The notes below the pieces were generated by a model. That model searched no databases, was not told where the DNA came from, and was given only the letters and a program-made list of their open reading frames with translations. A program made the translations under genes and the position numbers. This document shows, piece after piece, positions 53,672-62,551 of a stretch of 64,000 nucleotides of DNA. Location: the NCBI GenBank assembly GCA_003955985.1, contig CP033784.1:2170001-2234000 (forward strand). Direction: 5' to 3'. The first letter of the stretch is position 1; every line of letters starts with the position of its first letter. The DNA comes from Corynebacterium jeikeium (lineage in GTDB: Bacteria > Actinomycetota > Actinomycetes > Mycobacteriales > Mycobacteriaceae).

Positions 53672-55267
53672 TTAATTCGTCGTGGTTTGCATTGCCCACG
53701 CCGCCACCGTGTCATAGGCAGCAGGACAAGGATCGCCTTCACTCAAAACGACAAATACCGGACGAAGCACTTCGGGACTGGATGGCGCAGAACTTTCCGC
53801 CGGCTGAACCAAGCAGTAATTAATCGGCCGTGTTGCCTCGGAACCTTCGCTGTTCACAGCTTGAAATGAGCCTGACGTTTGTAGGACATCCAGCCGGCGA
53901 CCATCGGGCTCCATTCGCAGTTTCACCACTTCAGAGCCAGCTGGTTCAGCCACTGACCGGTTCTTGCTCACGGCATCCAGAATTTCACCCCGCCATTTGT
54001 CATTTTCAGCCTCTGCAATCGGCTTCTTCTCATCAATACCGTGGCGAAATGGCAGCAAGAATTCATCTGCCGAAGCAAACTGCGTCGCGTGATATGCAGC
54101 ACCGTTGAATGTTCCCATCCGCTGAATCCCCTGCCAGCTCTTCTCACCGATGGGGACGTCGCTTAACGACGTAAGGGTCCATCGGTCACCCACCGGAATC
54201 CGAGGCCCCTTCGCCAAATCGGGAGCGCGAAGTCGCATCGGTTCCGCAGAACCTCCGATAGCTACTGGCTGTGCCAAGTGCTTGGCACTAAAGAGACCGC
54301 CATCTCCAATGCCGCTACGTTCGGCAACAACAATGCCACCACCAATAAGGCCTAGACATGCCACTACGGAGAACGCTGCAAGGGCTTTCTTCCGGTTCTT
54401 CGGATTGCGAACCTCGACGGCACCACCATTTAGCGCAGCAATGAGATCGCTAATAAACGCATTGCAGGATTCGTAGCGTTCATCGGCGTCAACCGCCAAC
54501 GCCTTGGCGAAGACCGAATCAACTACCGCACCGAGGTTGGTAACCGGTCGCTTACCGCAGTGCAATTGCCGCGCACTGGCCGCGTCAGTAGCTGGAAATG
54601 CCTTATATCCCTGCAACAGCTCGAATATCGTGCACGCAAACGCATACTCGTCACTAGCTGCACTAATGCAACCCTTAGTGAAGATCTCTGGCGCCATGTA
54701 GGGCAATGAGCCGGCAACACGATTGGTCACGCCAACACTGTCGATTTCAGTGGCGGTTGATACACCGAAATCCACAAGCGTCGCGCTTAACACAAGCCCC
54801 GACGAATCTCGCTCTACGACGATATTTGATGGTTTTACATCACCATGAATCACCGCTGGTTCGTGCTTTGCTAGCCGATCTAGCGCGGTAGCAATCTCCA
54901 CACCAATCGACATGACCTCGCTCTTATCGAAAGTGCGCGGCGGATATTCGGCCAGTTCAGCGCCCAACGAATTACCGCTAATAAGAGTCATGGTGAACCA
55001 AAGCAGGTTCCCGGCTCGCCCGCCATCGAACACGGTCACAACGTTGGGAACGTGAACAGTGGCTGCGATAGAAACCTCGTTCTGGAACAGTGCCTCCATT
55101 CGCTTAGAAGCACTGGCCTCTTCCGGCAGTGGGACGATTTTCAGTGCTTCGTTTCGGCCCAGCTTGGGATTTCGTACTCGAAAAACAGTCCCCATATTGC
55201 CGGCACCGATGAGAGCTTCAACCTCGTAGCCCTCAAAAATATCGCCTACCTGGGGAAGATTAGTCAT
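53672..55267 (-). CDS. membrane Ser/Thr protein kinase with extracellular domain
   Basis: 531 residues. Kinase domain 1-285: Gly-loop IGAGNMGTVFRV, Lys 43 (ALKIV), catalytic loop HGDVKPSNIV (D143, K145; Gly replaces Arg of HRD, so a non-RD kinase), DFG at 166-168, APE in YMAPEIF. One membrane segment at ~295-315 and a ~210-residue outer domain without PASTA repeats. The ATG overlaps the preceding gene by 4 bases (ATGA). The outer domain would sense an envelope signal, with the Hsp70-like and FHA-like products as cytoplasmic partners; this role is inference. Confidence 0.85.
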   Translation of the reverse strand: MTNLPQVGDIFEGYEVEALIGAGNMGTVFRVRNPKLGRNEALKIVPLPEEASASKRMEALFQNEVSIAATVHVPNVVTVFDGGRAGNLLWFTMTLISGNSLGAELAEYPPRTFDKSEVMSIGVEIATALDRLAKHEPAVIHGDVKPSNIVVERDSSGLVLSATLVDFGVSTATEIDSVGVTNRVAGSLPYMAPEIFTKGCISAASDEYAFACTIFELLQGYKAFPATDAASARQLHCGKRPVTNLGAVVDSVFAKALAVDADERYESCNAFISDLIAALNGGAVEVRNPKNRKKALAAFSVVACLGLIGGGIVVAERSGIGDGGLFSAKHLAQPVAIGGSAEPMRLRAPDLAKGPRIPVGDRWTLTSLSDVPIGEKSWQGIQRMGTFNGAAYHATQFASADEFLLPFRHGIDEKKPIAEAENDKWRGEILDAVSKNRSVAEPAGSEVVKLRMEPDGRRLDVLQTSGSFQAVNSEGSEATRPINYCLVQPAESSAPSSPEVLRPVFVVLSEGDPCPAAYDTVAAWAMQTTTN

Positions 55268-55857
55268 CGGTTCCGTTGCCCAGACCCATCGAGATTACCC
55301 ACCATAATCTGAATCCCAGACTCAGAGCGGCAATCATAATTAGGCGAAACTTCTTGGCATTCCATCGTCAGTGGCTGACCGTCATACTCAATCTCGATTG
55401 TCGTCTGCTTTGGCAGTGTTCCTTGCTCTTGCCGCTGTTTACTGAGCGCCCGCACTACCTCGTAATATGCTTCACAGTCCATATCGGAGCCCTGGTTTGA
55501 CCAGGCACTCTGCAGCATCGGGCACGTCGGATCAACGGTCGACGCTAAGACCTCTGGGTCTACGAACCGATCGTCGGCAGGCGGTGCGATTGTAGTCGAG
55601 GTTGGTTCCTGATCATCGCCCACATAGTAGGACGGCGAGACTTCCACTTCGGTGCTTTCAGTGGTTTCAAACAACCCGTCGGCGTTATCCTGCTGGTTAG
55701 AGCGGAAATTTAGGATCCAGACCACCATTGCCAGGATGACGACAACCAGAATGGCGAGCACGAACAGCAGAATCTTCCGATTTCGACCATCAGTATCGGA
55801 ATTTGCACCGCTGTCAATGTCATCGACGCCCGGGATTAGAGTGCGATCGTCGGTCAT
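55264..55857 (-). CDS. single-pass membrane protein of the Hsp70/kinase operon
   Basis: 197 residues. Acidic cytoplasmic N-terminus with a Thr (MTDDRTLIPGVDD) similar to FHA-target motifs, a membrane segment (~30-50), a Thr/Pro linker and an extracellular domain of ~100 residues with four Cys (TCPMLQSAW, DCEAYY, MECQEV, YDCRSE). Both ends overlap neighbours (TGATG with the Hsp70-like gene, ATGA with the kinase), so production in fixed ratio is likely. The Thr in the acidic N-terminus is a plausible phosphorylation site. No family recognised. Confidence 0.7.
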   Translation of the reverse strand: MTDDRTLIPGVDDIDSGANSDTDGRNRKILLFVLAILVVVILAMVVWILNFRSNQQDNADGLFETTESTEVEVSPSYYVGDDQEPTSTTIAPPADDRFVDPEVLASTVDPTCPMLQSAWSNQGSDMDCEAYYEVVRALSKQRQEQGTLPKQTTIEIEYDGQPLTMECQEVSPNYDCRSESGIQIMVGNLDGSGQRNR

Positions 55858-57476
55858 CAGTTATCTCCTTGGCTGACAGAAACCTTCATCATCGTCGTGC
55901 GAGCAGCCGAAATCTCTTCCTCATTCATCACACCAATGCGCACGTGGGATTCGATTGAGCGACCCGATGGAACGTGAGTGCCTTCCACGGTAATCATGCC
56001 GTCTGCTGCTACAAAGAACTTAACCTGAATTGGCTGACCCTTGGGCAACGGCGGGATACCTGTCAGCATAGATTCCGATCCACTAATGATGTCATTGAGA
56101 GCGACATCTTCGGATGGAACGTCACTGGCCTGCTGATACAGCGTCAAATCTACTTCCTCTTGGCCATCAGCTACGGTCGAATACTCCCGGACCACCGGCT
56201 CAGACAGGGGAATCATGTCATTCTGGTTGACCAGATAGTCGATGTACGGGTTGTTCAGATGATCGACAACTCGAATGCCAATCGACTTTGGCAATACATT
56301 TGCCACCTTCTTCTCCGACAGCGCGGCTAGCTGCCCGGCGTCAATCCCTGTCTCAGCCGCGATCTGCGCAATTGACTGCTGTTGGACAGCAGGGCTGGAC
56401 TCAGCATTAACCACTCCCCCGAGCTTGCTGATCATCGCAGCAAGGGCAGCACCCTTAGCAACGGCTAGATCAGGCTCAACCAACAGTGGCTTCTTACCCG
56501 TCAGACGCTCCACCAGTTTGGTTACGGCGGTCATTCGCGAAGATCCACCCACCAGGATGACCTCATCAATTGTCAGTCCCGGCTCCTTTTCCTTTGCCGT
56601 CTCCAATACACGGGTCAAAGGAATCTCCGTCTGCTCGAGCAATGGCGCCGTGACACGCTCCAAGTCTTCGCGGGTAACGGCAATCTTGGCGCGGGAACCA
56701 GAGTCACTGGCAAGTCGCACAGTGGCGCTTTCCGCATTACTCAGCGCCTCTTTACAGTTCACCGTCTGCTCATGCAACTTAGCGACGAAGGTCTCATCGT
56801 TTTCCGCCTCCTCGTCACCAGTCTGCTCAATGAATTTATCCAGGATAAATTCACCAAGCGCCTTATCCCAGTCAGCACCGCCCAGTCGAGCATCACCGTC
56901 GGTGGCAATAACCCGGAAGGTGTTGTCAATCCCCTGCACAATCGTGGCATCGAATGTACCGCCTCCGAGGTCATACACCAGCAAGGTCTTGTCCTTTAGA
57001 GGCTGCTTGGAGTCGTAGTAGAGGGCCGCAGCAACCGGTTCTGCTACCAGCTCCAACACATTGAAATTAGCAATCTGCCCTGCGTTGCGAGTTGCCTCGC
57101 GCTCCTTCGCACCAAAATATGCCGGCACAGTAATAACTGCCGAAATCTCGTCGTCAGCTGCTTCGTCTGGAACCAACGAGCGCAAAATCAATGAAGAAAT
57201 CTCCTCCGGGGTATACGCCTTCCCGCTGAAATTCCATTTCTTATCGGTGCCGATGCTCCGCTTCACCAGCTCGATGACGTCATTGGGGCTGAAGAGCTTC
57301 TCTTCACGTGCCAGCTTTCCGACAACGGTATTGGCCTTCGATTCAAACCACACCACACTTGGTGTCGACAGATCTCCGTCGAGGTTTTCTTGAATGACAG
57401 GAACACCCAGTGAGTCCACGTAGGAAATTGCGCTATTGGATGTGCCCAGATCGATGCCGTAAATACGTTCAGCCAT
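55857..57476 (-). CDS. Hsp70/DnaK paralogue lacking the C-terminal lid
   Basis: 539 residues, about 80 shorter than DnaK. The ATPase domain is complete: GIDLGTSNSAISYVD (phosphate 1), VYDLGGGTFDATIV (phosphate 2), VILVGGSSRM (adenosine). A shortened beta substrate-binding part (VLPKSIGIRVVDHLNNPY onwards) is present, but the alpha-helical lid and the acidic C-terminal tail are missing. It is not the housekeeping DnaK, which comes with grpE-dnaJ-hspR. It lies directly downstream of a GrpE-like gene and upstream of a membrane protein and kinase, suggesting a specialised chaperone or ATP switch at the membrane. Confidence 0.88.
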   Translation of the reverse strand: MAERIYGIDLGTSNSAISYVDSLGVPVIQENLDGDLSTPSVVWFESKANTVVGKLAREEKLFSPNDVIELVKRSIGTDKKWNFSGKAYTPEEISSLILRSLVPDEAADDEISAVITVPAYFGAKEREATRNAGQIANFNVLELVAEPVAAALYYDSKQPLKDKTLLVYDLGGGTFDATIVQGIDNTFRVIATDGDARLGGADWDKALGEFILDKFIEQTGDEEAENDETFVAKLHEQTVNCKEALSNAESATVRLASDSGSRAKIAVTREDLERVTAPLLEQTEIPLTRVLETAKEKEPGLTIDEVILVGGSSRMTAVTKLVERLTGKKPLLVEPDLAVAKGAALAAMISKLGGVVNAESSPAVQQQSIAQIAAETGIDAGQLAALSEKKVANVLPKSIGIRVVDHLNNPYIDYLVNQNDMIPLSEPVVREYSTVADGQEEVDLTLYQQASDVPSEDVALNDIISGSESMLTGIPPLPKGQPIQVKFFVAADGMITVEGTHVPSGRSIESHVRIGVMNEEEISAARTTMMKVSVSQGDN

Positions 57477-57591
57477 GATTTTTCTCCTTATTCTGAAATC
57501 TGTTGGATTCTTGACTTCTTTTGCCGTGTCAGCGCTCTAGTTGTGTGCTGGCCGGACTCGAGCTGTGCTCTGTTCAGACTCGAGTTTTGGC

Positions 57592-58491
57592 CTAGTTGCC
57601 GCTGTGCCGGTACACCGTGACCGGCGCCTTGGCCACCACAATTGGACTGGTAGAACTGGTGAAGGTGTAGTAGTGCGAGATTCGTCGTGATGGCGCCAGC
57701 GTGCGGTGCAGCGCGGGGTTATCCGAATCCGCGAATTTGGTACGACGGTGAATTGAAGAATCAAAGGCATCGCCCACCTTCGCCTCTGTAATTGCCACTC
57801 CCATGGACTGAAGCGCATCTGCGATCGAGTCCTGCAGGAAATCCAGGGTCGAATACAGGTCACTGCCATCAGTTTCGGTAGTTTCTTCGAGCCGCGAAAG
57901 GTCAGCGCAAATCCCGTCATGGATGGCCGCCAACTTTTCCGCCAGCGGCATCAACTGGGCGTACCAACGACGATCAGTCAGCGCTTCCAACTCTTCACTT
58001 TGAGAGCGCAATACTGCGTTCATTGTGTCCAGCCGTGTTTGAATCAAATCCAACTGCTTTACGACGTTCCCGGCCGCAACACCTGCGGTACTTTCAGCAT
58101 CCGTTTCTGGGAGCTCTTCCACTGTCGCGGGAGGAAAATCCTGCTGGGCTGGAACTCCTTCCGCGGTGTCTTCATCATGGCCAAACTCGGCACCACCAAA
58201 TTCAACACCGTCAAATTCGACGTTCTCAACCTTGGACCATGCAGCTTCGTCGGTGTCTAGTTTTGGATCTCCGGAATACTCGACCGGCTCCTGACCTGTG
58301 GTATCACCATTGTCGACCGTGCCCCGGGGGCCGAAGGACTCATCAAAATTCGGCAGCGGGGCGAAATTATGCGCTCCACCGAAGTCAACCTCCGGATACT
58401 TAGGATCTCGTTCCTGATACTCATCAGCACGACCGTCTGAATGTTTAACCGACCTTTTATTTTCATCCTTTTTGTTATTAAAGAACCCCAT
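57592..58491 (-). CDS. GrpE-like protein with long acidic N-terminal region
   Basis: 299 residues from the ATG at 58491, which overlaps the upstream gene by 14 bases and has AAGGA nearby. Residues 1-150 are acidic and disordered (Glu/Asp/Gly/Phe-rich, EFGGAEFGHDE). Residues ~150-300 resemble GrpE: a coiled coil (QLDLIQTRLDTMNAVLRSQS), then LQSMGVAITEAKVGDAFDSS and HRRTKF, where GrpE has GVxxxxxxGxxFDPxxHEAV, and a short C-terminal beta part (APVTVYRHSG). Its position right before the Hsp70 paralogue supports a dedicated nucleotide-exchange role. Homology is inferred from pattern, not from alignment. Confidence 0.65.
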   Translation of the reverse strand: MGFFNNKKDENKRSVKHSDGRADEYQERDPKYPEVDFGGAHNFAPLPNFDESFGPRGTVDNGDTTGQEPVEYSGDPKLDTDEAAWSKVENVEFDGVEFGGAEFGHDEDTAEGVPAQQDFPPATVEELPETDAESTAGVAAGNVVKQLDLIQTRLDTMNAVLRSQSEELEALTDRRWYAQLMPLAEKLAAIHDGICADLSRLEETTETDGSDLYSTLDFLQDSIADALQSMGVAITEAKVGDAFDSSIHRRTKFADSDNPALHRTLAPSRRISHYYTFTSSTSPIVVAKAPVTVYRHSGN

Positions 58492-59779
58492 TTTTATATT
58501 CCTTCCCCTTAGCGAATAGATAGGCAATCGACACAAATGTAATGATAAATATAGAAAATAGAACCCATCCTAATTCATAGAAATTATCATTTATAACCCC
58601 CATGGCAATGAAATATACGATTCCAAAAACAGCAATCCATCGTTTTGCCACTCGCTTCTTTACCAACGCCCACAAGATACCGACAAAAATAGCCAGAACC
58701 GGTACAGCAATAAATCCATTACCCTCCTGCATGAACTGCACTATTAAACCGAGCACAACAAATGGAGAAAGAAATCGTAATAACTCCTTGGCAATCACAT
58801 CCCCTTCACCGGCATGGGGCGTCTTAAAACCCGATTTTCCCCTTCCGGTATCAGCCTTCAAGACATCGTCTCGATTGACGTTTTGAAGGACGCGATTCTC
58901 AATTGTCGAATCGGAACTAGAACAGTAGGCTCCCTCAGCAATTTGCAATTCTTTACGAAGTCTCGTTGGGTCCAGCGACGTTCCGTCGTTAAGCAGACCG
59001 AAAGTATGTCGAGTCACTAAATCCGCTGGATCATCGACTGCTTGCAACCTTCGAATAAGACCGGTGCGGGTTTCAGCCTCTGGCGAGCCGGTACGAAAAC
59101 TCGCACCGATGGATTTAGTTGCACTCTTCAGCATGTCGCTATCGATCGGTTTGCCGTCAATAAAGCCTTCGGACTGTTCACGAAAACCGTTCGCAATGAC
59201 ATCTGCAATCGACCGAATGTCGGTATTTGCACTACTGGCCTCATCAAAGGCCGCCCAGACTCGTTTCTCCGCGTTGTTCGTCGGACCAGTCTCAATTTCC
59301 TGGCTATCTTCAACGTCGACGTATTCACGGAGCTCCATGCGGTTAGACGTTGGAACCAATATCCGATCAAAGAACTCTTCAAGCCCGTGCTCGGTAATCG
59401 CTTTTCCGCTGCCCTTTGCATACGGCTTCAAGAACCCCTCTTTAACTGCCTTCATCTGCACATCAGTGAAGAAGTACTGAGGACGCTGTACTCGTTTGAG
59501 AACAAGTCGAAAAGAAACACCGAACTTCTTTCGCACTGCGTCGACAAAATCTTCGGTGTGCAGCTCATCGATAATGTCCAGTGCGCGCTGGGACTGCTTA
59601 CCGAAGAACAACAGGTCTCGAATTAAACGGACACGCGCTTCCCAAAAATCCGAGGAAGAGGCATCTCCGCCCATGGGAATGTCAGCAATCAGCTGAGCTA
59701 ACTTGGCGCCCGTTGGCACTGCGCCTGGTGAAAATAGATTTCCAGCTAGGTTGTCTCGAACTGCGGGATTCAGACTCAC
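58478..59779 (-). CDS. membrane protein of the Hsp70/kinase operon (433 aa)
   Basis: A long soluble N-terminal region (~1-310, helical, charged, with FFGKQSQRALDIIDELHTED) is followed by four membrane segments in the last 110 residues (LSPFVVLGLIVQFM; VPVLAIFVGILWALV; WIAVFGIVYFIAMGVI; VLFSIFIITFVSIAYLFA). GTG start overlapping the TGA of the upstream gene (GTGA). No J-domain HPD motif is present, so it is not a DnaJ. No family recognised. Its cytoplasmic domain could tether the Hsp70/GrpE-like pair to the membrane, which is speculation from context. Confidence 0.7.
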   Translation of the reverse strand: MSLNPAVRDNLAGNLFSPGAVPTGAKLAQLIADIPMGGDASSSDFWEARVRLIRDLLFFGKQSQRALDIIDELHTEDFVDAVRKKFGVSFRLVLKRVQRPQYFFTDVQMKAVKEGFLKPYAKGSGKAITEHGLEEFFDRILVPTSNRMELREYVDVEDSQEIETGPTNNAEKRVWAAFDEASSANTDIRSIADVIANGFREQSEGFIDGKPIDSDMLKSATKSIGASFRTGSPEAETRTGLIRRLQAVDDPADLVTRHTFGLLNDGTSLDPTRLRKELQIAEGAYCSSSDSTIENRVLQNVNRDDVLKADTGRGKSGFKTPHAGEGDVIAKELLRFLSPFVVLGLIVQFMQEGNGFIAVPVLAIFVGILWALVKKRVAKRWIAVFGIVYFIAMGVINDNFYELGWVLFSIFIITFVSIAYLFAKGKEYKNGVL

Positions 59780-60534
59780 ATCTGCTCCTGAATCTCACTG
59801 ATGCGAACACGCTGTTCTGGAGATAGGCCTGTCATAAACCGCCTGGCGGGATCTACTGCGATAAGCCATCCGGGGTCTACATGCTCCGGCAACAGTCGAA
59901 TCATTGCCCTAGCAGGGCGTCCCGAATCAAGCGCGGAGACAGTTGTCAGAGTCTCTCCGTTGACGTTGGTGTCCTCTCGTTCTTCAAGCTCATAGGCAGT
60001 GCCGTAGGTGGAAAGCGCCTGCTTCATCTCTTCAAACGCCGCGGCAGTGTTGTAGTCGAATGCGGCGCGAGCGTAGATGTATTCCACTAGGACTACGAGA
60101 GCGAAAAGGATTAATGCTTCGAGCGAAATAAGGACGCTTTTAGACATAAGCGATGCTGCGGTGACTGCCAGCACCGTGATAATGAGGCCGGGAATCCAAC
60201 TAGTCTGATTTCGCAAGAACCACATCGCAAACCCCATGGCGAATGGAATCAACATCGCCGTATCTGGATATGGCCCACTATTGATGGATTCCAAAATTCC
60301 GCCAATTATGAATCCGGCGATAATGAGTACGACTCGAAACATCCAGGGTGCCCACCAAACAAAAAATGGCGGAATGATACGACCTTCTTGATCTACACCA
60401 ACACGGTTTGGAATAATTCCTTGATCCTCCAAATCACCGCGCCAACCTTTAGTACGATCTGGAACACCCTTCACAATATCTGTGGTTTTTGAGAAGTAGC
60501 TTTTGGCCACATCTTTCAGCTGTTGGAGGTTCAT
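59776..60534 (-). CDS. multi-pass membrane protein, first gene of the Hsp70/kinase operon (252 aa)
   Basis: Cytoplasmic N-terminus of ~60 residues (DIVKGVPDRTKGWRGDLEDQ), four membrane segments between ~63 and 160 (starting PPFFVWWAPWMFRVVLIIAG), and a cytoplasmic C-terminal domain of ~90 residues ending EQRVRISEIQEQM. The ATG at 60534 follows GTTGGAGG-like sequence inside the N-terminal codons; the upstream 190-bp gap carries the divergent promoters. No family recognised. It is coupled to the next gene by a 4-base overlap. Confidence 0.7.
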   Translation of the reverse strand: MNLQQLKDVAKSYFSKTTDIVKGVPDRTKGWRGDLEDQGIIPNRVGVDQEGRIIPPFFVWWAPWMFRVVLIIAGFIIGGILESINSGPYPDTAMLIPFAMGFAMWFLRNQTSWIPGLIITVLAVTAASLMSKSVLISLEALILFALVVLVEYIYARAAFDYNTAAAFEEMKQALSTYGTAYELEEREDTNVNGETLTTVSALDSGRPARAMIRLLPEHVDPGWLIAVDPARRFMTGLSPEQRVRISEIQEQM

Positions 60535-60726
60535 TAAACGGTTCTTTCCCTCAATCTTTTGTCCAACGATTAATTCGCTGAACCCGACAGGATTTAGTTA
60601 AACCTGCACGGGTAGTGAAAGTCACCGGGAGAACTCCCGTACCGCTTCTGAGGCCTCCGCTATAGCGTCGTCAAGCAGATGAAGAAAACGCTTATTCGGC
60701 GCTTAACTCGGAGGTTTTTAACGCCC

Positions 60727-61476
60727 ATGACATCCCAGTTTCATTCAAAGCACGTTTTAGCTGTGGCAGCCGCCGCTGCTACCCTGACTCTGGTTGGCTG
60801 CTCAGGTATGCCCACTAACAACGCTGTCCCGGAGTCCCCCGCGGTGGTGACAGTTACAGAAACGTCCCCTGCTTCTGATGCACAATCCGAAACTCCTAGC
60901 TCGATTGAGAGCTCGACCGGGTCGGAAGAGCCAGAGCAGGAATATGCCAACAGTTCGCAGGATAAGAATTCTCCCAACAGCGAACTTTCAGACTCGGATG
61001 CCGACTCCGGTGCAGTAACGCTGAATAGCTCGATGGAGCTGACCAAAATTGGCGGCATGGAGCCCGGCAGTGCCAAGCGCCAAAACGTCAAGATTGACGC
61101 AACTGCTCACCAGAAAGAATTGGGCGGCTTCGACACTGCTCGGATCACGCTTCCCTTCGAGGGGGCCAATAGCCTGTTGACCTATCCCCTGGTTGATGGC
61201 GAAGCAAACGCGAGGTTGCTGTGGAATTTCAGCCAGTCTGGTGGTACGGAAACCTGTGAAAACAAGGTGGATGTCTACGATTCTGAGGGCAAACCGACTG
61301 CAAGTGCCAGCGCAGGTGTGACTGGACAACATACTCCTTGCCAGATCGTTCGCCGGTTTGGGGAGAAGGCCTACGCAACATTTACAGAACCCGGTGAATA
61401 CATCGTTGCTGTGACAGCTCAGCAGCCAGGATTCGAACCAATCACAATCGCACAGAAGGTGAAGGTAGTCGGTTAA
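60727..61476 (+). CDS. lipoprotein divergent from the Hsp70/kinase operon
   Basis: 249 residues from the ATG at 60727, which has GGAGG 12 bases upstream; an earlier ATG (60679) lacks one. Signal peptide with lipobox LVGC, a Ser/Glu/Thr-rich spacer (~35-110), then a beta-sandwich-like domain with two Cys (TETCENKV, HTPCQIV) and the end EPITIAQKVKVVG. Surface-anchored on a flexible linker. It is 2 bases from the next gene, so the two form an operon. Confidence 0.7.
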   Translation: MTSQFHSKHVLAVAAAAATLTLVGCSGMPTNNAVPESPAVVTVTETSPASDAQSETPSSIESSTGSEEPEQEYANSSQDKNSPNSELSDSDADSGAVTLNSSMELTKIGGMEPGSAKRQNVKIDATAHQKELGGFDTARITLPFEGANSLLTYPLVDGEANARLLWNFSQSGGTETCENKVDVYDSEGKPTASASAGVTGQHTPCQIVRRFGEKAYATFTEPGEYIVAVTAQQPGFEPITIAQKVKVVG

Positions 61477-61478
61477 AA

Positions 61479-62192
61479 ATGAACGCTCACGAACCCATCG
61501 ATCCGTGGAATAGCAACCAGTCGGGCACTTCCGAGAAAGTGTCGGAGAGAGCTTCCGGCACTAAGTCCGGAAAGAGTAAACCTTTGACGCTGCCGCTCAT
61601 CCTCGGCGCAGTCGGAGTGATTGTTGCCGGCGCGGCGGGGTTTGCCATGGGCGGTAAGAATGCTGAGTCCGAACTTGCAAGCGCGAGTGAAGAGATTTAC
61701 TCGTTTCAACAGCAGGCAGAGGAGCGGGAAAGCGAGCTGCAAGCAAAGATTGATGAGCTGGAAGAAGCAAACTCGGAATTGGAAGACAAGAACACCAATT
61801 CCGACCAGGCCTCCATAGCCTCCTATTACTACAAAATGGCGCTCAGCTGGCTTAACGTCTGTGATGCTGGCGACTACATGCCGGAAGAGACTCACGCTGT
61901 GCCGACTAGCGTGAAGGACTTAGGTATTGGCTGTGGCTACAACTTTGAAGATTCCAATGGAACAATTCTCATTCTTGTTGGTGGAGCAGACGAAGACGCC
62001 CAGTCTCGTGCATCTACCATTAACGACCAGGACGGATACCTAGAAACCATCCGAACCGGGCATATACAGCTCAATGTGTGGGTATCCAATTCTGGCCCGT
62101 GGGATGATGCCGAACAACTGTCAACAGATATCGCCGACAATGTCAGCCATGCCGCTAAGCAGAATATGGCACAGGACACCGCAGGACAATAA
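61479..62192 (+). CDS. membrane-anchored coiled-coil protein
   Basis: 237 residues. Cytoplasmic ~35 residues, a membrane segment (~36-58, LPLILGAVGVIVAGAAGFAMG), an extracellular coiled coil (~62-107, EERESELQAKIDELEEANSE) and a C-terminal globular domain with two Cys (NVCDAGDY, IGCGYNFE). No family recognised. Organisation suits a surface sensor or assembly factor. A 40-bp perfect palindrome after the stop marks the end of the operon. Confidence 0.7.
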   Translation: MNAHEPIDPWNSNQSGTSEKVSERASGTKSGKSKPLTLPLILGAVGVIVAGAAGFAMGGKNAESELASASEEIYSFQQQAEERESELQAKIDELEEANSELEDKNTNSDQASIASYYYKMALSWLNVCDAGDYMPEETHAVPTSVKDLGIGCGYNFEDSNGTILILVGGADEDAQSRASTINDQDGYLETIRTGHIQLNVWVSNSGPWDDAEQLSTDIADNVSHAAKQNMAQDTAGQ

Positions 62193-62213
62193 ATAGCGTC
62201 CCTGCCATAAACG

Positions 62214-62253
62214 CCCATGAACCCCCGCTCACTAGTGAGCGGGGGTTCATGGG
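62214..62253. terminator. 40-bp perfect palindrome, probable terminator
   Basis: Each 20-base half (62214-62233 and 62234-62253) is the exact reverse complement of the other, centred on CTAG. The RNA would form an 18-bp stem containing five consecutive G-C pairs. No T-tract follows on the plus strand, so a terminator or another structural role is possible. Confidence 0.6.
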
Positions 62254-62302
62254 TTACGTGGGGGGCCGATGATTCACAAAATCTACGGTGCCGATTAGAA
62301 AA

Positions 62303-62551
62303 CTAATTGTTCACGCGGTCATCGTCATCGTCGTCATCAAAGTCATCGTGATCATCGTCGTCCATGCCATCGTCACGGTCATCATCCGTGTCATCAATGT
62401 CATCGCGATCATCGTCCAGCTCCTCAGTCGACGTCACCATAGTGGTCTGGACTGGAGTCGTATCGGATAGGTTCGCCCTTCGCCACCGAGTCGAGAGCGC
62501 AACTGGATAAGAACAGGTTTCAGGAGCTTTCCCCAAAAGAATCAGATCCAA
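62303..62551 (-). CDS. possible Asp-rich small protein
   Basis: An 82-codon frame whose last 40 residues are almost only Asp with Arg, Thr and Ile (DDDRDDIDDTDDDRDD and similar), ending DDDRVNN. The upstream half has no signal peptide, the TTG start has no ribosome site, and an ATG at codon 38 would leave a 45-residue Asp-rich peptide. It could be a calcium- or metal-binding peptide, the remains of a longer exported protein, or simple GAT/GAC repeat DNA. The complementary strand reads as Val/Ile repeats and is an artefact. Confidence 0.25.
   Translation of the reverse strand: MDLILLGKAPETCSYPVALSTRWRRANLSDTTPVQTTMVTSTEELDDDRDDIDDTDDDRDDGMDDDDHDDFDDDDDDDRVNN

Noticed and set aside
62288..62470. 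Val/Ile-rich ORF on the plus strand that looks like a membrane peptide
   Set aside because: It is the complement of the Asp-codon repeat tract; the hydrophobic pattern is a by-product of GAT/GAC repeats.
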